Source: Streptomyces sp. CB00316
GTDB lineage: Bacteria > Actinomycetota > Actinomycetes > Streptomycetales > Streptomycetaceae
Direction: 5' to 3'
Assembly (NCBI RefSeq): GCF_001905595.1
Contig: NZ_LIXI01000008.1
Coordinates: 186,001-250,000, forward strand
DNA: 64,000 bases
The stretch's first letter is position 1. Every line of letters starts with the position of its first letter. The position numbers were made by a program, and so were the translations under genes. Under the pieces are notes generated by a model. It was not told where the DNA came from, did no database searches, and saw only the letters and a list, made by a program, of their open reading frames with translations. Below are positions 23,477 through 38,142 of the stretch, piece by piece.

Positions 23477-24798
23477 AGGGTGCTGGTGGTCGGGCCGGCG
23501 AGGGTGTCCAGCTTCTGCCAGAAGGTCGGGAAGGACTTCGCGACGCACCCCGGGTCCTTGATCACCACCCCCGGCGTACGCAGTCCGGCGATGGCGAAGC
23601 ACATGGCGATGCGGTGGTCGTCGTAGGTGTCGATGACGGCTCCGCGAGGCGTACCGCCGGTGATGGTCAACGCGTCGGGGTGCTCCTCGACAGTGATGCC
23701 CATCTTGCGCAGTTCGGTGGCGACGGCGGCGATCCGGTCGCATTCCTTGATCCGCAGGCTGGCGATGTTGCTGATGTGCGTGGTGCCTTCGGCGAAGGCC
23801 GCGACGACGGCGAGTGTCGGGACCACGTCCGGCATCGTCTCCATGTCGATGTCGATGCCGCGCAGGTCGCCTCCGGTCAGGGTGATGGAGTCGTCGGCGA
23901 TGTCCGCCGTACATCCCATCCGGGTCAGAGCGGCGACCAGGCCGACGTCCCCCTGGTGCGACCCCTTGCCGATGCCGGGAATGGTGACGGTGCCGCCGAG
24001 GACGGCGGCGGCCGCGAGGAAGTAGGACATGCCGGAGGCATCGGGTTCCACCTGGACCGTGCCGCCGCGCAGCTTCTGGCCCGCGGCGACGGCGAACCGG
24101 GTGTAGCCGTCCCGCTCGACGACGACGCCCATCTCCGCGAGGGCCGCGACCGTCATCTCGACGTACGGCTTGGACACCAGTTCGTCGATGACGTGGATCT
24201 CGGTGTCCTGCTCGGCGCGCGTGGCGTTGATCAGCAGGCTGGAGGTGAACTGGGAGCTGACCGCCCCGCTGATACGCGTCGAGCCACCGCGGAAACTCGG
24301 ACCGGTGACCCGGACGGGCGGGCTGCCGTTGCCCTTCACGGCTTCGGCCGCCACTCCGAGGCCCGGCAGCGCTTCGAGCAGGGAGCCCATCGGCCGCTCC
24401 TGCATGCGCGGGGTCCCGGTGAGGACGGTGGTGCCCTCGGCGTGCCCGGCCATGGCGATGAGGATACGGATCGGGGTGCCGGCCGCGCCGACGTACACGT
24501 CCTCCTCCGGGGCGCGCATGGCGCGGCCGGTCGGTGTGACGGTGATGCGCTCCGCGGCCGCGTCGACATCCACCTCGACATGACCGAACCGGGTCAGCGC
24601 GTCGGCGAGATACCGGGTGTCGTCACAGACGAGAGCACCCTCGATGACGGTCGGCTCGCCCGAGAGCGCCGCGAGGGCGAGGTAGCGGTTGGAGTAGCTC
24701 TTGGAGCCGAGGACCTGAACGGTTTTCCGGAAGGCGGTCAGCGGCCTGATCGTGACACTCTCGGCCTTCAGTCGCGGATCGGTCTCGACAGAACTCAA
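23473..24798 (-). CDS. EPSP-synthase (AroA)-like enzyme of the arsenic pathway
   Basis: 441-aa enolpyruvyl-transferase-fold protein. In the proposed pathway it joins arsenate with a PEP-derived three-carbon unit. Family motifs: LGSKSYSNRYLALAAL (Lys33, Ser34, Arg38), GAAGTPIRILIAM in place of GNAGTAMR, TGTPRMQERPMG, LRIKECDRIAAV and YDDHRIAMCFA. It is a paralogue, since the PEP loop differs from housekeeping AroA. TTG at 24798 is preceded by GGGGAG. It leads the three-gene operon and is divergent from the LuxR-type regulator, so both share the 213-bp region 24799-25011. Confidence 0.9.
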   Translation of the reverse strand: MSSVETDPRLKAESVTIRPLTAFRKTVQVLGSKSYSNRYLALAALSGEPTVIEGALVCDDTRYLADALTRFGHVEVDVDAAAERITVTPTGRAMRAPEEDVYVGAAGTPIRILIAMAGHAEGTTVLTGTPRMQERPMGSLLEALPGLGVAAEAVKGNGSPPVRVTGPSFRGGSTRISGAVSSQFTSSLLINATRAEQDTEIHVIDELVSKPYVEMTVAALAEMGVVVERDGYTRFAVAAGQKLRGGTVQVEPDASGMSYFLAAAAVLGGTVTIPGIGKGSHQGDVGLVAALTRMGCTADIADDSITLTGGDLRGIDIDMETMPDVVPTLAVVAAFAEGTTHISNIASLRIKECDRIAAVATELRKMGITVEEHPDALTITGGTPRGAVIDTYDDHRIAMCFAIAGLRTPGVVIKDPGCVAKSFPTFWQKLDTLAGPTTSTL

Positions 24799-24895
24799 CG
24801 CGTCTCCCCATGGTTGTCGGTGTCGAACGCCAGTGGCAATCGGGAAGAGCCTGAGGGGTCGCGCCCTGATGAAGAAAGCTCCCGGTGAGGCAGCA

Positions 24896-24910
24896 AGTTG
24901 CCCGGCAACT
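24896..24910. promoter_or_regulatory. Short palindrome in the aroA-like/LuxR divergent region
   Basis: AGTTGCCCGGCAACT has 6-bp arms around CCG and sits in the middle of the shared promoter region of the arsenic operon and its likely regulator. It could be the regulator's binding site. Confidence 0.3.
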
Positions 24911-25011
24911 ACCTGTCGCTTCCGCACCGTCGGCCGACTTTTCTCGCCCAACTGGCCCCGGACCGTGCTAACTTCAAGACATTCGAAGCACCAGCACATC
25001 TGGGGGGACGG

Positions 25012-26094
25012 ATGTCGCAGCCGCTGGGACTTGACGACCTGACACATGCGGTTTACCGCTTCGCACTCGGCCGGCCCGGCTGCTCGCCGGAAGACCTGTT
25101 CAGCGGTCTCGGCGCACCTCGGGACGACATCCGACGGAGCGTCGACCGACTCCTGGAACTCTCCCTGCTCCGTCCCCTCGCCGGAACGCTCGTTCCGGCG
25201 AAGCCCTCTCTCGCCCTGCGAACCCTGCTCCAGCAGCGGCAGGCCGAGATCATGAGCAAGCAGCAGGAGTTCTCCGACATCAAGGACACCGTCGACCAGC
25301 TCGCCGAGGAGTACGAGGTCGCTCAGGCGTCGACGTCGCACTCCGGTTGGGAGCGCCTGGAGTCACAGGCCGCGGTACTGGCCCGTATGGAGCGGCTCGC
25401 CGGCCGGGCGACGGTCGGGTGCATGTCCCTGTTACCCGCGGAGACCGTCGGGGAGGAGGTACTGCTCGCACGGCGCCCCCTCGACCAGCACATGCTGGAG
25501 CGCGGTCTCTCCGTCTGGAACATCCATCTGGAGAGCGTCTACAACGACCGTGCGGCCCTCGGCTACGCCCGTTGGCTGGCGCGCGGCGGCGGACGCGTGG
25601 GGACGGTTCCGACGCTGCCGATGTGGCTCGTCGTCTACGACCGCACCACCGCTCTGGTGCCCATAGATCCCAGGAATCCTGCGGCGGGAGCCGTCCAGGT
25701 CAGCGGGGCGGGGTTCCTGGCGTGCCTGGTGGCGCTCTTCGAGCGTCTCTGCGAGACCATGAGGCCACTGGACTCCCTGTGCGGGGGTGGTGCGCAGGAC
25801 CAGCCCACCCCCATGGAGAAGGAGATTCTCCGCCTGATGAGCCAGGGACTGACCGACGACGCCGTACGGAAGAAGCTCGGAGTCGGTCTGCGCACCGCCC
25901 GCCGCATGATCGCGGACCTGATGGAGCGCTTGGACGCCCGCAGCAGGTTCGAGGCCGGAGCCAACGCCGTCGATCGCGGCTGGCTCCGCCCGTGCGCCTG
26001 CGGCAGCGACCGCCCCCTGCCGTTCCGGGAGACACAAGCGTCCGCGTCAGCCACCGGAACCGCAGGGTCGCTGCGCGTCGTGTCGCGCGTCTGA
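25012..26094 (+). CDS. LuxR-type pathway regulator with TTA codon
   Basis: 360-aa regulator. The N-terminus looks like a winged-helix domain (LDDLTHAVYRFALGRPGCSP, then DIRRSVDRLLELSLL), a coiled region follows (residues ~75-105), and the C-terminus holds a LuxR-type HTH (TPMEKEILRLMSQGLTDD, then LGVGLRTARRMIADLMERL). The tail has a Cys-rich spot (RPCACGSD). Codon 141 is TTA (25432-25434), the rare leucine codon read by bldA tRNA in Streptomyces, so translation probably waits for development. ATG at 25012 with GGGGGGA upstream. Divergent from the AroA-like gene, which it likely activates. Confidence 0.83.
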   Translation: MSQPLGLDDLTHAVYRFALGRPGCSPEDLFSGLGAPRDDIRRSVDRLLELSLLRPLAGTLVPAKPSLALRTLLQQRQAEIMSKQQEFSDIKDTVDQLAEEYEVAQASTSHSGWERLESQAAVLARMERLAGRATVGCMSLLPAETVGEEVLLARRPLDQHMLERGLSVWNIHLESVYNDRAALGYARWLARGGGRVGTVPTLPMWLVVYDRTTALVPIDPRNPAAGAVQVSGAGFLACLVALFERLCETMRPLDSLCGGGAQDQPTPMEKEILRLMSQGLTDDAVRKKLGVGLRTARRMIADLMERLDARSRFEAGANAVDRGWLRPCACGSDRPLPFRETQASASATGTAGSLRVVSRV

Positions 26095-26134
26095 GGGCGG
26101 CGCCCGGACAATGCGAGGAAGGGGCTCTGCGGGC

Positions 26135-26500
26135 TCAGATCGCGCAGGCCTCGGGCACCGTGTCCACGGCGAGGAGTCCGGAGAGAATTCCGAGCTGGTC
26201 GCGCCGGGCCTGGTAGTAGACCCAGGTGCCGCGACGCTCGGAGGTGACCAGACCCGCTTCTCGCAGGATCTTGAGGTGGTACGAGATCGTCGGGGCGGAG
26301 AGGTCGAAGGGGCCCGTCAGGTCACAGACGCAGACCTCGTCACCGGCGGCCGACGCGATCATCGAGAACAGGCGGAGCCTGATCGAGTCACCCAGCGCCT
26401 TGAACATCTTGGCCATGTCCGAGGCCCGCTCAGCCTCCAGTGGCGCGGCGGTGACGGGCGGGCAGCAGGGCGCTGACGTAACTACTTCCAGGCTTGACAC
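26135..26500 (-). CDS. arsR: ArsR-family As(III)-type repressor (arsR2)
   Basis: 121-aa ArsR protein of the same subtype as arsR1: N-terminal Cys12-Cys13 (APCCPP), Cys57 and Cys59 in EVCVCDL, HTH DLSAPTISYHLKILREAGLV and the wing SERRGTWVYYQ. The HTH differs from arsR1 and arsR4, so it may read another site. GTG at 26500 with GGAG upstream. It is convergent with the LuxR-type gene and divergent from arsR3. Confidence 0.88.
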   Translation of the reverse strand: MSSLEVVTSAPCCPPVTAAPLEAERASDMAKMFKALGDSIRLRLFSMIASAAGDEVCVCDLTGPFDLSAPTISYHLKILREAGLVTSERRGTWVYYQARRDQLGILSGLLAVDTVPEACAI

Positions 26501-26584
26501 CGCTCCAGTTTTACAGCGGTCTAATCATTGTGCAACCAGCTGGCAGGGAGGCGGGCCCCTCCCCGGGGCCGACGGCTGCCGTGC

Positions 26585-26623
26585 GGCCCCGCCCCCACCG
26601 GAGGGGGTGGTGGGGGCGGGGCC
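26585..26623. terminator. 15-bp GC stem-loop between divergent arsR2 and arsR3
   Basis: Perfect arms GGCCCCGCCCCCACC (26585-26599) and GGTGGGGGCGGGGCC (26609-26623) with a 9-base loop. It is very stable but stands between two divergent genes with no gene pointing at it; it may insulate the two promoters, or end an untranslated transcript. Confidence 0.5.
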
Positions 26624-26770
26624 CGGTTCCCGACGCGTGCGGACTCGCGCGGAGGATCCCACCGGGCCGGCCGGGGGGGCTCAGGAAGGGGTCTTCGTGA
26701 CCCGGCACGGAATCGTTGGAGATCCCGTGAACCGGTGGACCCGGCACACTCGACATGAGAACATCAGCAC

Positions 26771-27082
26771 ATGGTGACATCAGTTGACAGTGACATCTTA
26801 CGGGTGCTGGCGGATCCCCTGCGCTGGCGGATCGTCACCCTGCTCGCCCGGGAGTCCCTGTGCACGACTCACCTGGTGCGGGAGACCGGGGCTCGGCAGA
26901 CGAACCTGTCCAATCACTTGAAGGTGCTGCGTGAAGCGGGCGTGGTCGAGACCGAACCGTGCGGCAGATGGACGTACTACCGCCTGAAGCCGGAGACGCT
27001 GTCCGGTCTGGCTGCCGAACTGGCCCAGTTGTCGGTGCTGGCCGAGGAGACCGCCGACTCCGGCCGTACGCGCCCCTGCTGA
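26771..27082 (+). CDS. arsR: ArsR-family repressor, CTTHL type (arsR3)
   Basis: 103-aa ArsR protein of a different subtype: it lacks the CC/CVC signature and instead has LCTTHLVRETGARQTNLSNHL, with HTH VRETGARQTNLSNHLKVLREAG and wing EPCGRWTYYRLKP. Candidate ligands are Cys31, the Cys of EPCGR and a C-terminal Cys (RTRPC). Codon 10 is TTA (26798-26800), suggesting bldA-linked expression. It is convergent with the importer operon and may control it. Confidence 0.87.
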   Translation: MVTSVDSDILRVLADPLRWRIVTLLARESLCTTHLVRETGARQTNLSNHLKVLREAGVVETEPCGRWTYYRLKPETLSGLAAELAQLSVLAEETADSGRTRPC

Positions 27083-27093
27083 ACCCGAGGGTG

Positions 27094-27131
27094 CCGTGCG
27101 GCTGCCGACAGGACGCCGGACAGCCGCACGG
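27094..27131. terminator. Bidirectional terminator, arsR3 / importer operon
   Basis: Arms CCGTGCGGCTG (27094-27104) and CAGCCGCACGG (27121-27131) match perfectly around 16 bases, between the convergent genes ending at 27082 and 27159. Confidence 0.6.
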
Positions 27132-27158
27132 GCAGGGCTCGGTCCAGCCCGGGACGGG

Positions 27159-27848
27159 TCAGGAGGGCACGGCGACGAGACTCTCCGCACTGGGCAGTTC
27201 GAGCCGGACCGTACGGTCGCAGAGCCGGTCGACCTGCGCGGGATCATGCGACACGAGGAGCACGGTACGGCGCCCGCGCAGCGCGGCCACCGACTCCTCC
27301 ACCGTGTCCCTGCTCCGTTCGTCCAGGGCACTGGTGGGCTCGTCGAGGAGCAGTGCGGCCGGCTCCAGGGCGAGCGCCCTCGCGAGGCAGAGGCGCTGGC
27401 GCTGTCCGGCGGACAGCGTCTGGGCGGGAGAGTCCAGCCGGTCGCGGACCTCCTTCCACAGACCCGCCTCCTTCAGCGCCTGCTCCGCACGGTCACCCAG
27501 GACCTCGCGGCGGGCGCGCATGACATGGCGCAGCCCGAACAGCGCGTTGTCCAGGATGCTGCCGCCGAAGACAACAGGCGTCTGGGGAACCAGGACCACC
27601 TTGGCCCTGAGGTCCGCGTCTCCCTTGCGTGAGGCGACCGGACGCCCGGCCACCTCTATCCGGCCCTCTCTGGTGAGGCCGGCCGGAAGGAGGTCGACCA
27701 GGGCGCGCAGCACCGTGGATTTGCCGGCGCCCGACGGTCCGCACAGGCCGGTGGTCGAGCCGTGTTCCACTCCGAAGGAGACCGGCCCGACCAGAGTCTT
27801 GTTCCGATCCCGCACACGGAGTTCCCGCACGGTGATTACGTGGTCCAT
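27159..27848 (-). CDS. PstB-like ABC importer ATPase
   Basis: 229-aa ATPase of the phosphate-type ABC importer encoded with it: Walker A GPSGAGKST, Q-loop VPQTPVVFGGSI, signature LSAGQRQRLCLARAL, Walker B ALLLDEPTSALD and H-loop VSHDPAQ. It is close to PstB in length and layout. The ATG at 27848 lies within the end of the permease gene (13 bases shared). In this cluster the substrate is probably arsenate rather than phosphate. Confidence 0.85.
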   Translation of the reverse strand: MDHVITVRELRVRDRNKTLVGPVSFGVEHGSTTGLCGPSGAGKSTVLRALVDLLPAGLTREGRIEVAGRPVASRKGDADLRAKVVLVPQTPVVFGGSILDNALFGLRHVMRARREVLGDRAEQALKEAGLWKEVRDRLDSPAQTLSAGQRQRLCLARALALEPAALLLDEPTSALDERSRDTVEESVAALRGRRTVLLVSHDPAQVDRLCDRTVRLELPSAESLVAVPS

Positions 27849-29647
27849 CGTTCTCCTTCGAAGCGGTTGCGCAACGCGACCGCCAGGCTCAGCAGTACGG
27901 CGGTGATGAGCACCAGAACCATGGCACTCCCCCATGCCTGCGCGACGGCCTGGGGGTCACCGGAGTCCTGGGACAGGGTGAAGATGTGTGTAGGCAGGGC
28001 CTGTACCGGCGATTCCACGATGCCGCCAGGCAGCGCGGGCGCACCGAAGAAGACCGTGGCGGTGAAGAGCAGCGGCGCCGTCTCCCCCGCCGCGCGCGCC
28101 AGCCCCAGCAGCAGTCCGGTCAGCGTGGCGGGCCAGGTGTACGGGACGACGACGGATCGGATGTACTGGGCACGCGTGAGCCCGAGCGACAGCGCGCTCT
28201 CCGTCATCTCCGGCGACAGACTCCTGACACGCGCACAGGTCGGTAACGCGACCATGGGCACGACGACGGGAACCAGGACGAAGGCTCCGGCGAGCCAGGA
28301 TCTCCCCCAGCCCATGGCACTGCAGAAGATCACGAACCCGGCCAGGCCCAGAAGAATGGTCGGTGTCCCTCCCACGACGACCGTCAGTGTCTGCAGCACC
28401 CGCGCGGTGCGGGCAGAGGCGTGGACGCCCAGCAGGACCCCGGCGCCGAACCCGAGGGGCAGAGCGATGAGTCCGCAGGTGACGACCAGCAGCAGCGTGC
28501 CCAGGATCTGGTCACTGACGCCCCCACCGGCCGCACCGGTGGCGGAAGTGAACCAGAACGAAGGGTTGAAGGCCGCGATGCCACGTGTCGCCAGCACGCC
28601 GAGCATGCCCAGGAGCAGGAGCACAGGAAGCGCGAGCGCGCTCAACCGTAGGACGGCGACGAACCGGTCCACGTGGACGCGGCTCCGTCCAGCCGATTGC
28701 CGACCTCGGAACCGTGCGACCCTCACGGGCCGGGACGCCCCCCGGTTCCCCCACACCGTGGCCATGGCCACCAGGGCGAGGAGGATGAACCCGAGACCGC
28801 ACAGTGAGGCGAAGTAGGTGCCGGAGGTACCTGCCAGAACGGGCTCCGGCCCCGCCAGCTTCGTCGTCAGTGTCTGGCCGGGGCGCGCCAGCGAGTTCAG
28901 CAGCTGGTCGAACGTGCCCGGAAGCCGTCCGTCGGCCCTTCCCACCACCAGGAAGACGGCGATCGCCTCACCGAGTGCCCGCGCGAGGCCGAGCAGTACG
29001 GCCGCCCGCATACCAGCCCGCGCCTTCGGCAGAACCGCCGAGCGAATGACTTCGCGGCGGGTCAGCCCCAACGAGAAGGCTGCCTCCCTGTCGCGGTCGG
29101 GGACCGCGGCCAGGGAATCCACGCTCACCGCCACGATTGTAGGCATGATCATGACAGCCAGGACCATGCCCGCAGCGAGCAGGCTGTCCCCACCCGGCAC
29201 ATCGGCGACGCTCCCGACGAACGGCCGGATGAGCAGAATACCGATCAGTCCGTACACGATCGAGGGAACGGCGGCGAGCAGCTCCACACCCATACGGAGA
29301 GCGCGAGCCGCACGTCCGGGCACGTACTCCGAGAGCGCGACAGCCGCTCCCCAGCCGACGGGCACCGCCAGGACGAGCGCGATGACACACACGACGGCCG
29401 AGCCGTAGATCATCGCCAGTCCGCCGAACACCGAACCGCTGGGATTCCACGACGAGTCGGTCAGCAGCGCCACCCAGTCGACGTCACCTCCCGCGACACC
29501 TTCACCGAGGTAGCCGAGGAGCGCCAGCAGGACGGCGACGACGGAGAACGCTCCGGTGAAGAGCCATCCCCACACCCAGGCCGACCGCCGAGGACGCGGC
29601 CCAGCCCCGGGTTCTGCCGCCGGTCGCCTCTCCTCCGTGATCGTCAC
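27836..29647 (-). CDS. Fused PstC-PstA permease
   Basis: 603-aa membrane protein joining the two permease subunits of a phosphate-type importer in one chain. The PstC-like half has the EAA-type loop AAFSLGLTRREVIRSAVLPKA; the PstA-like half has ESALSLGLTRAQYIRSVVVPYT. A hydrophilic linker (GNRGASRPVRVARFRGRQS) joins them near residue 310. Normally these are separate proteins. GTG at 29647 follows the PstS-like gene by three bases, with GGGAAG upstream. It should import an oxyanion; context suggests arsenate. Confidence 0.88.
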   Translation of the reverse strand: MTITEERRPAAEPGAGPRPRRSAWVWGWLFTGAFSVVAVLLALLGYLGEGVAGGDVDWVALLTDSSWNPSGSVFGGLAMIYGSAVVCVIALVLAVPVGWGAAVALSEYVPGRAARALRMGVELLAAVPSIVYGLIGILLIRPFVGSVADVPGGDSLLAAGMVLAVMIMPTIVAVSVDSLAAVPDRDREAAFSLGLTRREVIRSAVLPKARAGMRAAVLLGLARALGEAIAVFLVVGRADGRLPGTFDQLLNSLARPGQTLTTKLAGPEPVLAGTSGTYFASLCGLGFILLALVAMATVWGNRGASRPVRVARFRGRQSAGRSRVHVDRFVAVLRLSALALPVLLLLGMLGVLATRGIAAFNPSFWFTSATGAAGGGVSDQILGTLLLVVTCGLIALPLGFGAGVLLGVHASARTARVLQTLTVVVGGTPTILLGLAGFVIFCSAMGWGRSWLAGAFVLVPVVVPMVALPTCARVRSLSPEMTESALSLGLTRAQYIRSVVVPYTWPATLTGLLLGLARAAGETAPLLFTATVFFGAPALPGGIVESPVQALPTHIFTLSQDSGDPQAVAQAWGSAMVLVLITAVLLSLAVALRNRFEGERWTT

Positions 29648-29650
29648 CGA

Positions 29651-30589
29651 TCACTTCCCGATCTGCTTGAGCGACAGGTATCCGTGAGGCTCCAGCAGCG
29701 ACTGCCCCTTGTCGGAGAGCAGGTAGTCGATGAACTTCCTGGCATCCCCCGTCGGCTCGCCGTTCGTGATCAGGTACAGCGGCCTGTTCATCGGGTACTT
29801 CCCCGAGGCGATGTTCTCCGGGCTGGCTTCGATGCCGTCCAGCGTGACCACGGCGAGCTTGTTCCGCCCCTCGACGAAGCCGGTGGACAGGGGGCCGACC
29901 GCCCCGGGGGTGGACTCCAGCTTGTTGCGGGTCTCCAGGTTGCCGCCGACGATCGCGAAGTTGTCCGAGTCCGGCGGCGGCGGGGCCTTCTCGTCCCCGT
30001 ACACGTACTTGTCGAGAACCTCGCGCGTACCGCGCCCGGGCTCCTTGTCATAGACGAAGACATCGAGCTTCGGACCGCCGAGTTCGGACCAGTTGGTGAT
30101 CTCGCCCTCGAAGAGGCCCCGCACCTGATCGGCCGTGAGGTTCCTGACCCCGGCGTCGGCGACCGGCTTCGTGACGATGACTCCGACGGCGTCGGACCCG
30201 ATCTGCGTGGCGACGAAATCGGTTCCGGGATGGGCGGCCCGGTCTTCTTCAGCGATCGGCTTCGAGCTGAGCGCGATGTCGATCTGACCTGCCGCGAGCT
30301 GGGAGATGCCGCCGGCGGATCCTCCCTGGGTGGCGATGGTGATGTTCATACCCTGCGCCTTGAGAGCCTCCGCCGCGTCGGCGGCAACAGGCGCGACGGT
30401 CGTCGAGCCGCTCGCCCTCAACCCGCCCCCTCCGGCACGTGACTCGCCGTCGGCGCATGCCGTGGCCAGGCCGGCCACCAGCACTCCCGATGCGAGGTAC
30501 ACGAGACCGCGCCGTCGCCCGGCGAACCCCCGGCGTGTCGCCGCCCCTTGACTCTCATCGATCGAATGCGAACGTGCTGTACGTGACAT
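29651..30589 (-). CDS. PstS-like substrate-binding lipoprotein
   Basis: 312-aa exported binding protein. After an Arg-rich start and hydrophobic segment it has a lipobox-like GLATAC, then the oxyanion-binding motif ASGSTTVAPVAADA, IALSSKPI, and PGRGTREVLDKYV, all typical of PstS. First gene of the importer operon (pstS-, pstCA-, pstB-like). Upstream at 30685-30717 are direct repeats resembling a PHO box. Whether it prefers arsenate over phosphate cannot be judged by eye. Confidence 0.88.
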   Translation of the reverse strand: MSRTARSHSIDESQGAATRRGFAGRRRGLVYLASGVLVAGLATACADGESRAGGGGLRASGSTTVAPVAADAAEALKAQGMNITIATQGGSAGGISQLAAGQIDIALSSKPIAEEDRAAHPGTDFVATQIGSDAVGVIVTKPVADAGVRNLTADQVRGLFEGEITNWSELGGPKLDVFVYDKEPGRGTREVLDKYVYGDEKAPPPPDSDNFAIVGGNLETRNKLESTPGAVGPLSTGFVEGRNKLAVVTLDGIEASPENIASGKYPMNRPLYLITNGEPTGDARKFIDYLLSDKGQSLLEPHGYLSLKQIGK

Positions 30590-30684
30590 GCGATTCCCCC
30601 AGAGCAGCGCAGCTGATTTGAGGGGAGTCTAAGCAGGTGACGGGGTGCCGGGAAGGATCACCAACTACCGCCAAGTGTAACGCT

Positions 30685-30717
30685 GTTCACACTCCATTCG
30701 CTTGAGGTTCGCCTTGC
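30685..30717. promoter_or_regulatory. PHO-box-like direct repeats upstream of the importer
   Basis: Three units of 11 bases each begin GTTCACA, ATTCGCT and GTTCGCC, fitting the Streptomyces PhoP consensus GTTCACC repeated every 11 bases. They lie about 95 bases before the PstS-like start but read on the strand opposite to the gene, which weakens the call. Nothing else is seen in the 374-base gap 30590-30963 between the NRPS and the importer operon. Confidence 0.45.
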
Positions 30718-30963
30718 GGCCTGGTAAGCGCGGCAGCGGACGCCTTCGGTCAGGTACACCACCGCAGAACCCCTGGCGAACGTGGCAGCACGGCCCTCGG
30801 AATCCTCCGAAGGAATCACGAAAGCCGGAGCGGCCGCCGGGATCCGGGTTGAGCTCGTACCCAACCCGGAAAGGCGTCAAGGAAACTCGCCCCTGGAATC
30901 CTGGGCCGGTCCCGGTCTGCCATCGGCATACGGCCCGTCCGAACGCCCTCTTCAGGGCGGACG

Positions 30964-38138
<7,175 letters not shown>

Positions 38139-38142
<4 letters not shown>

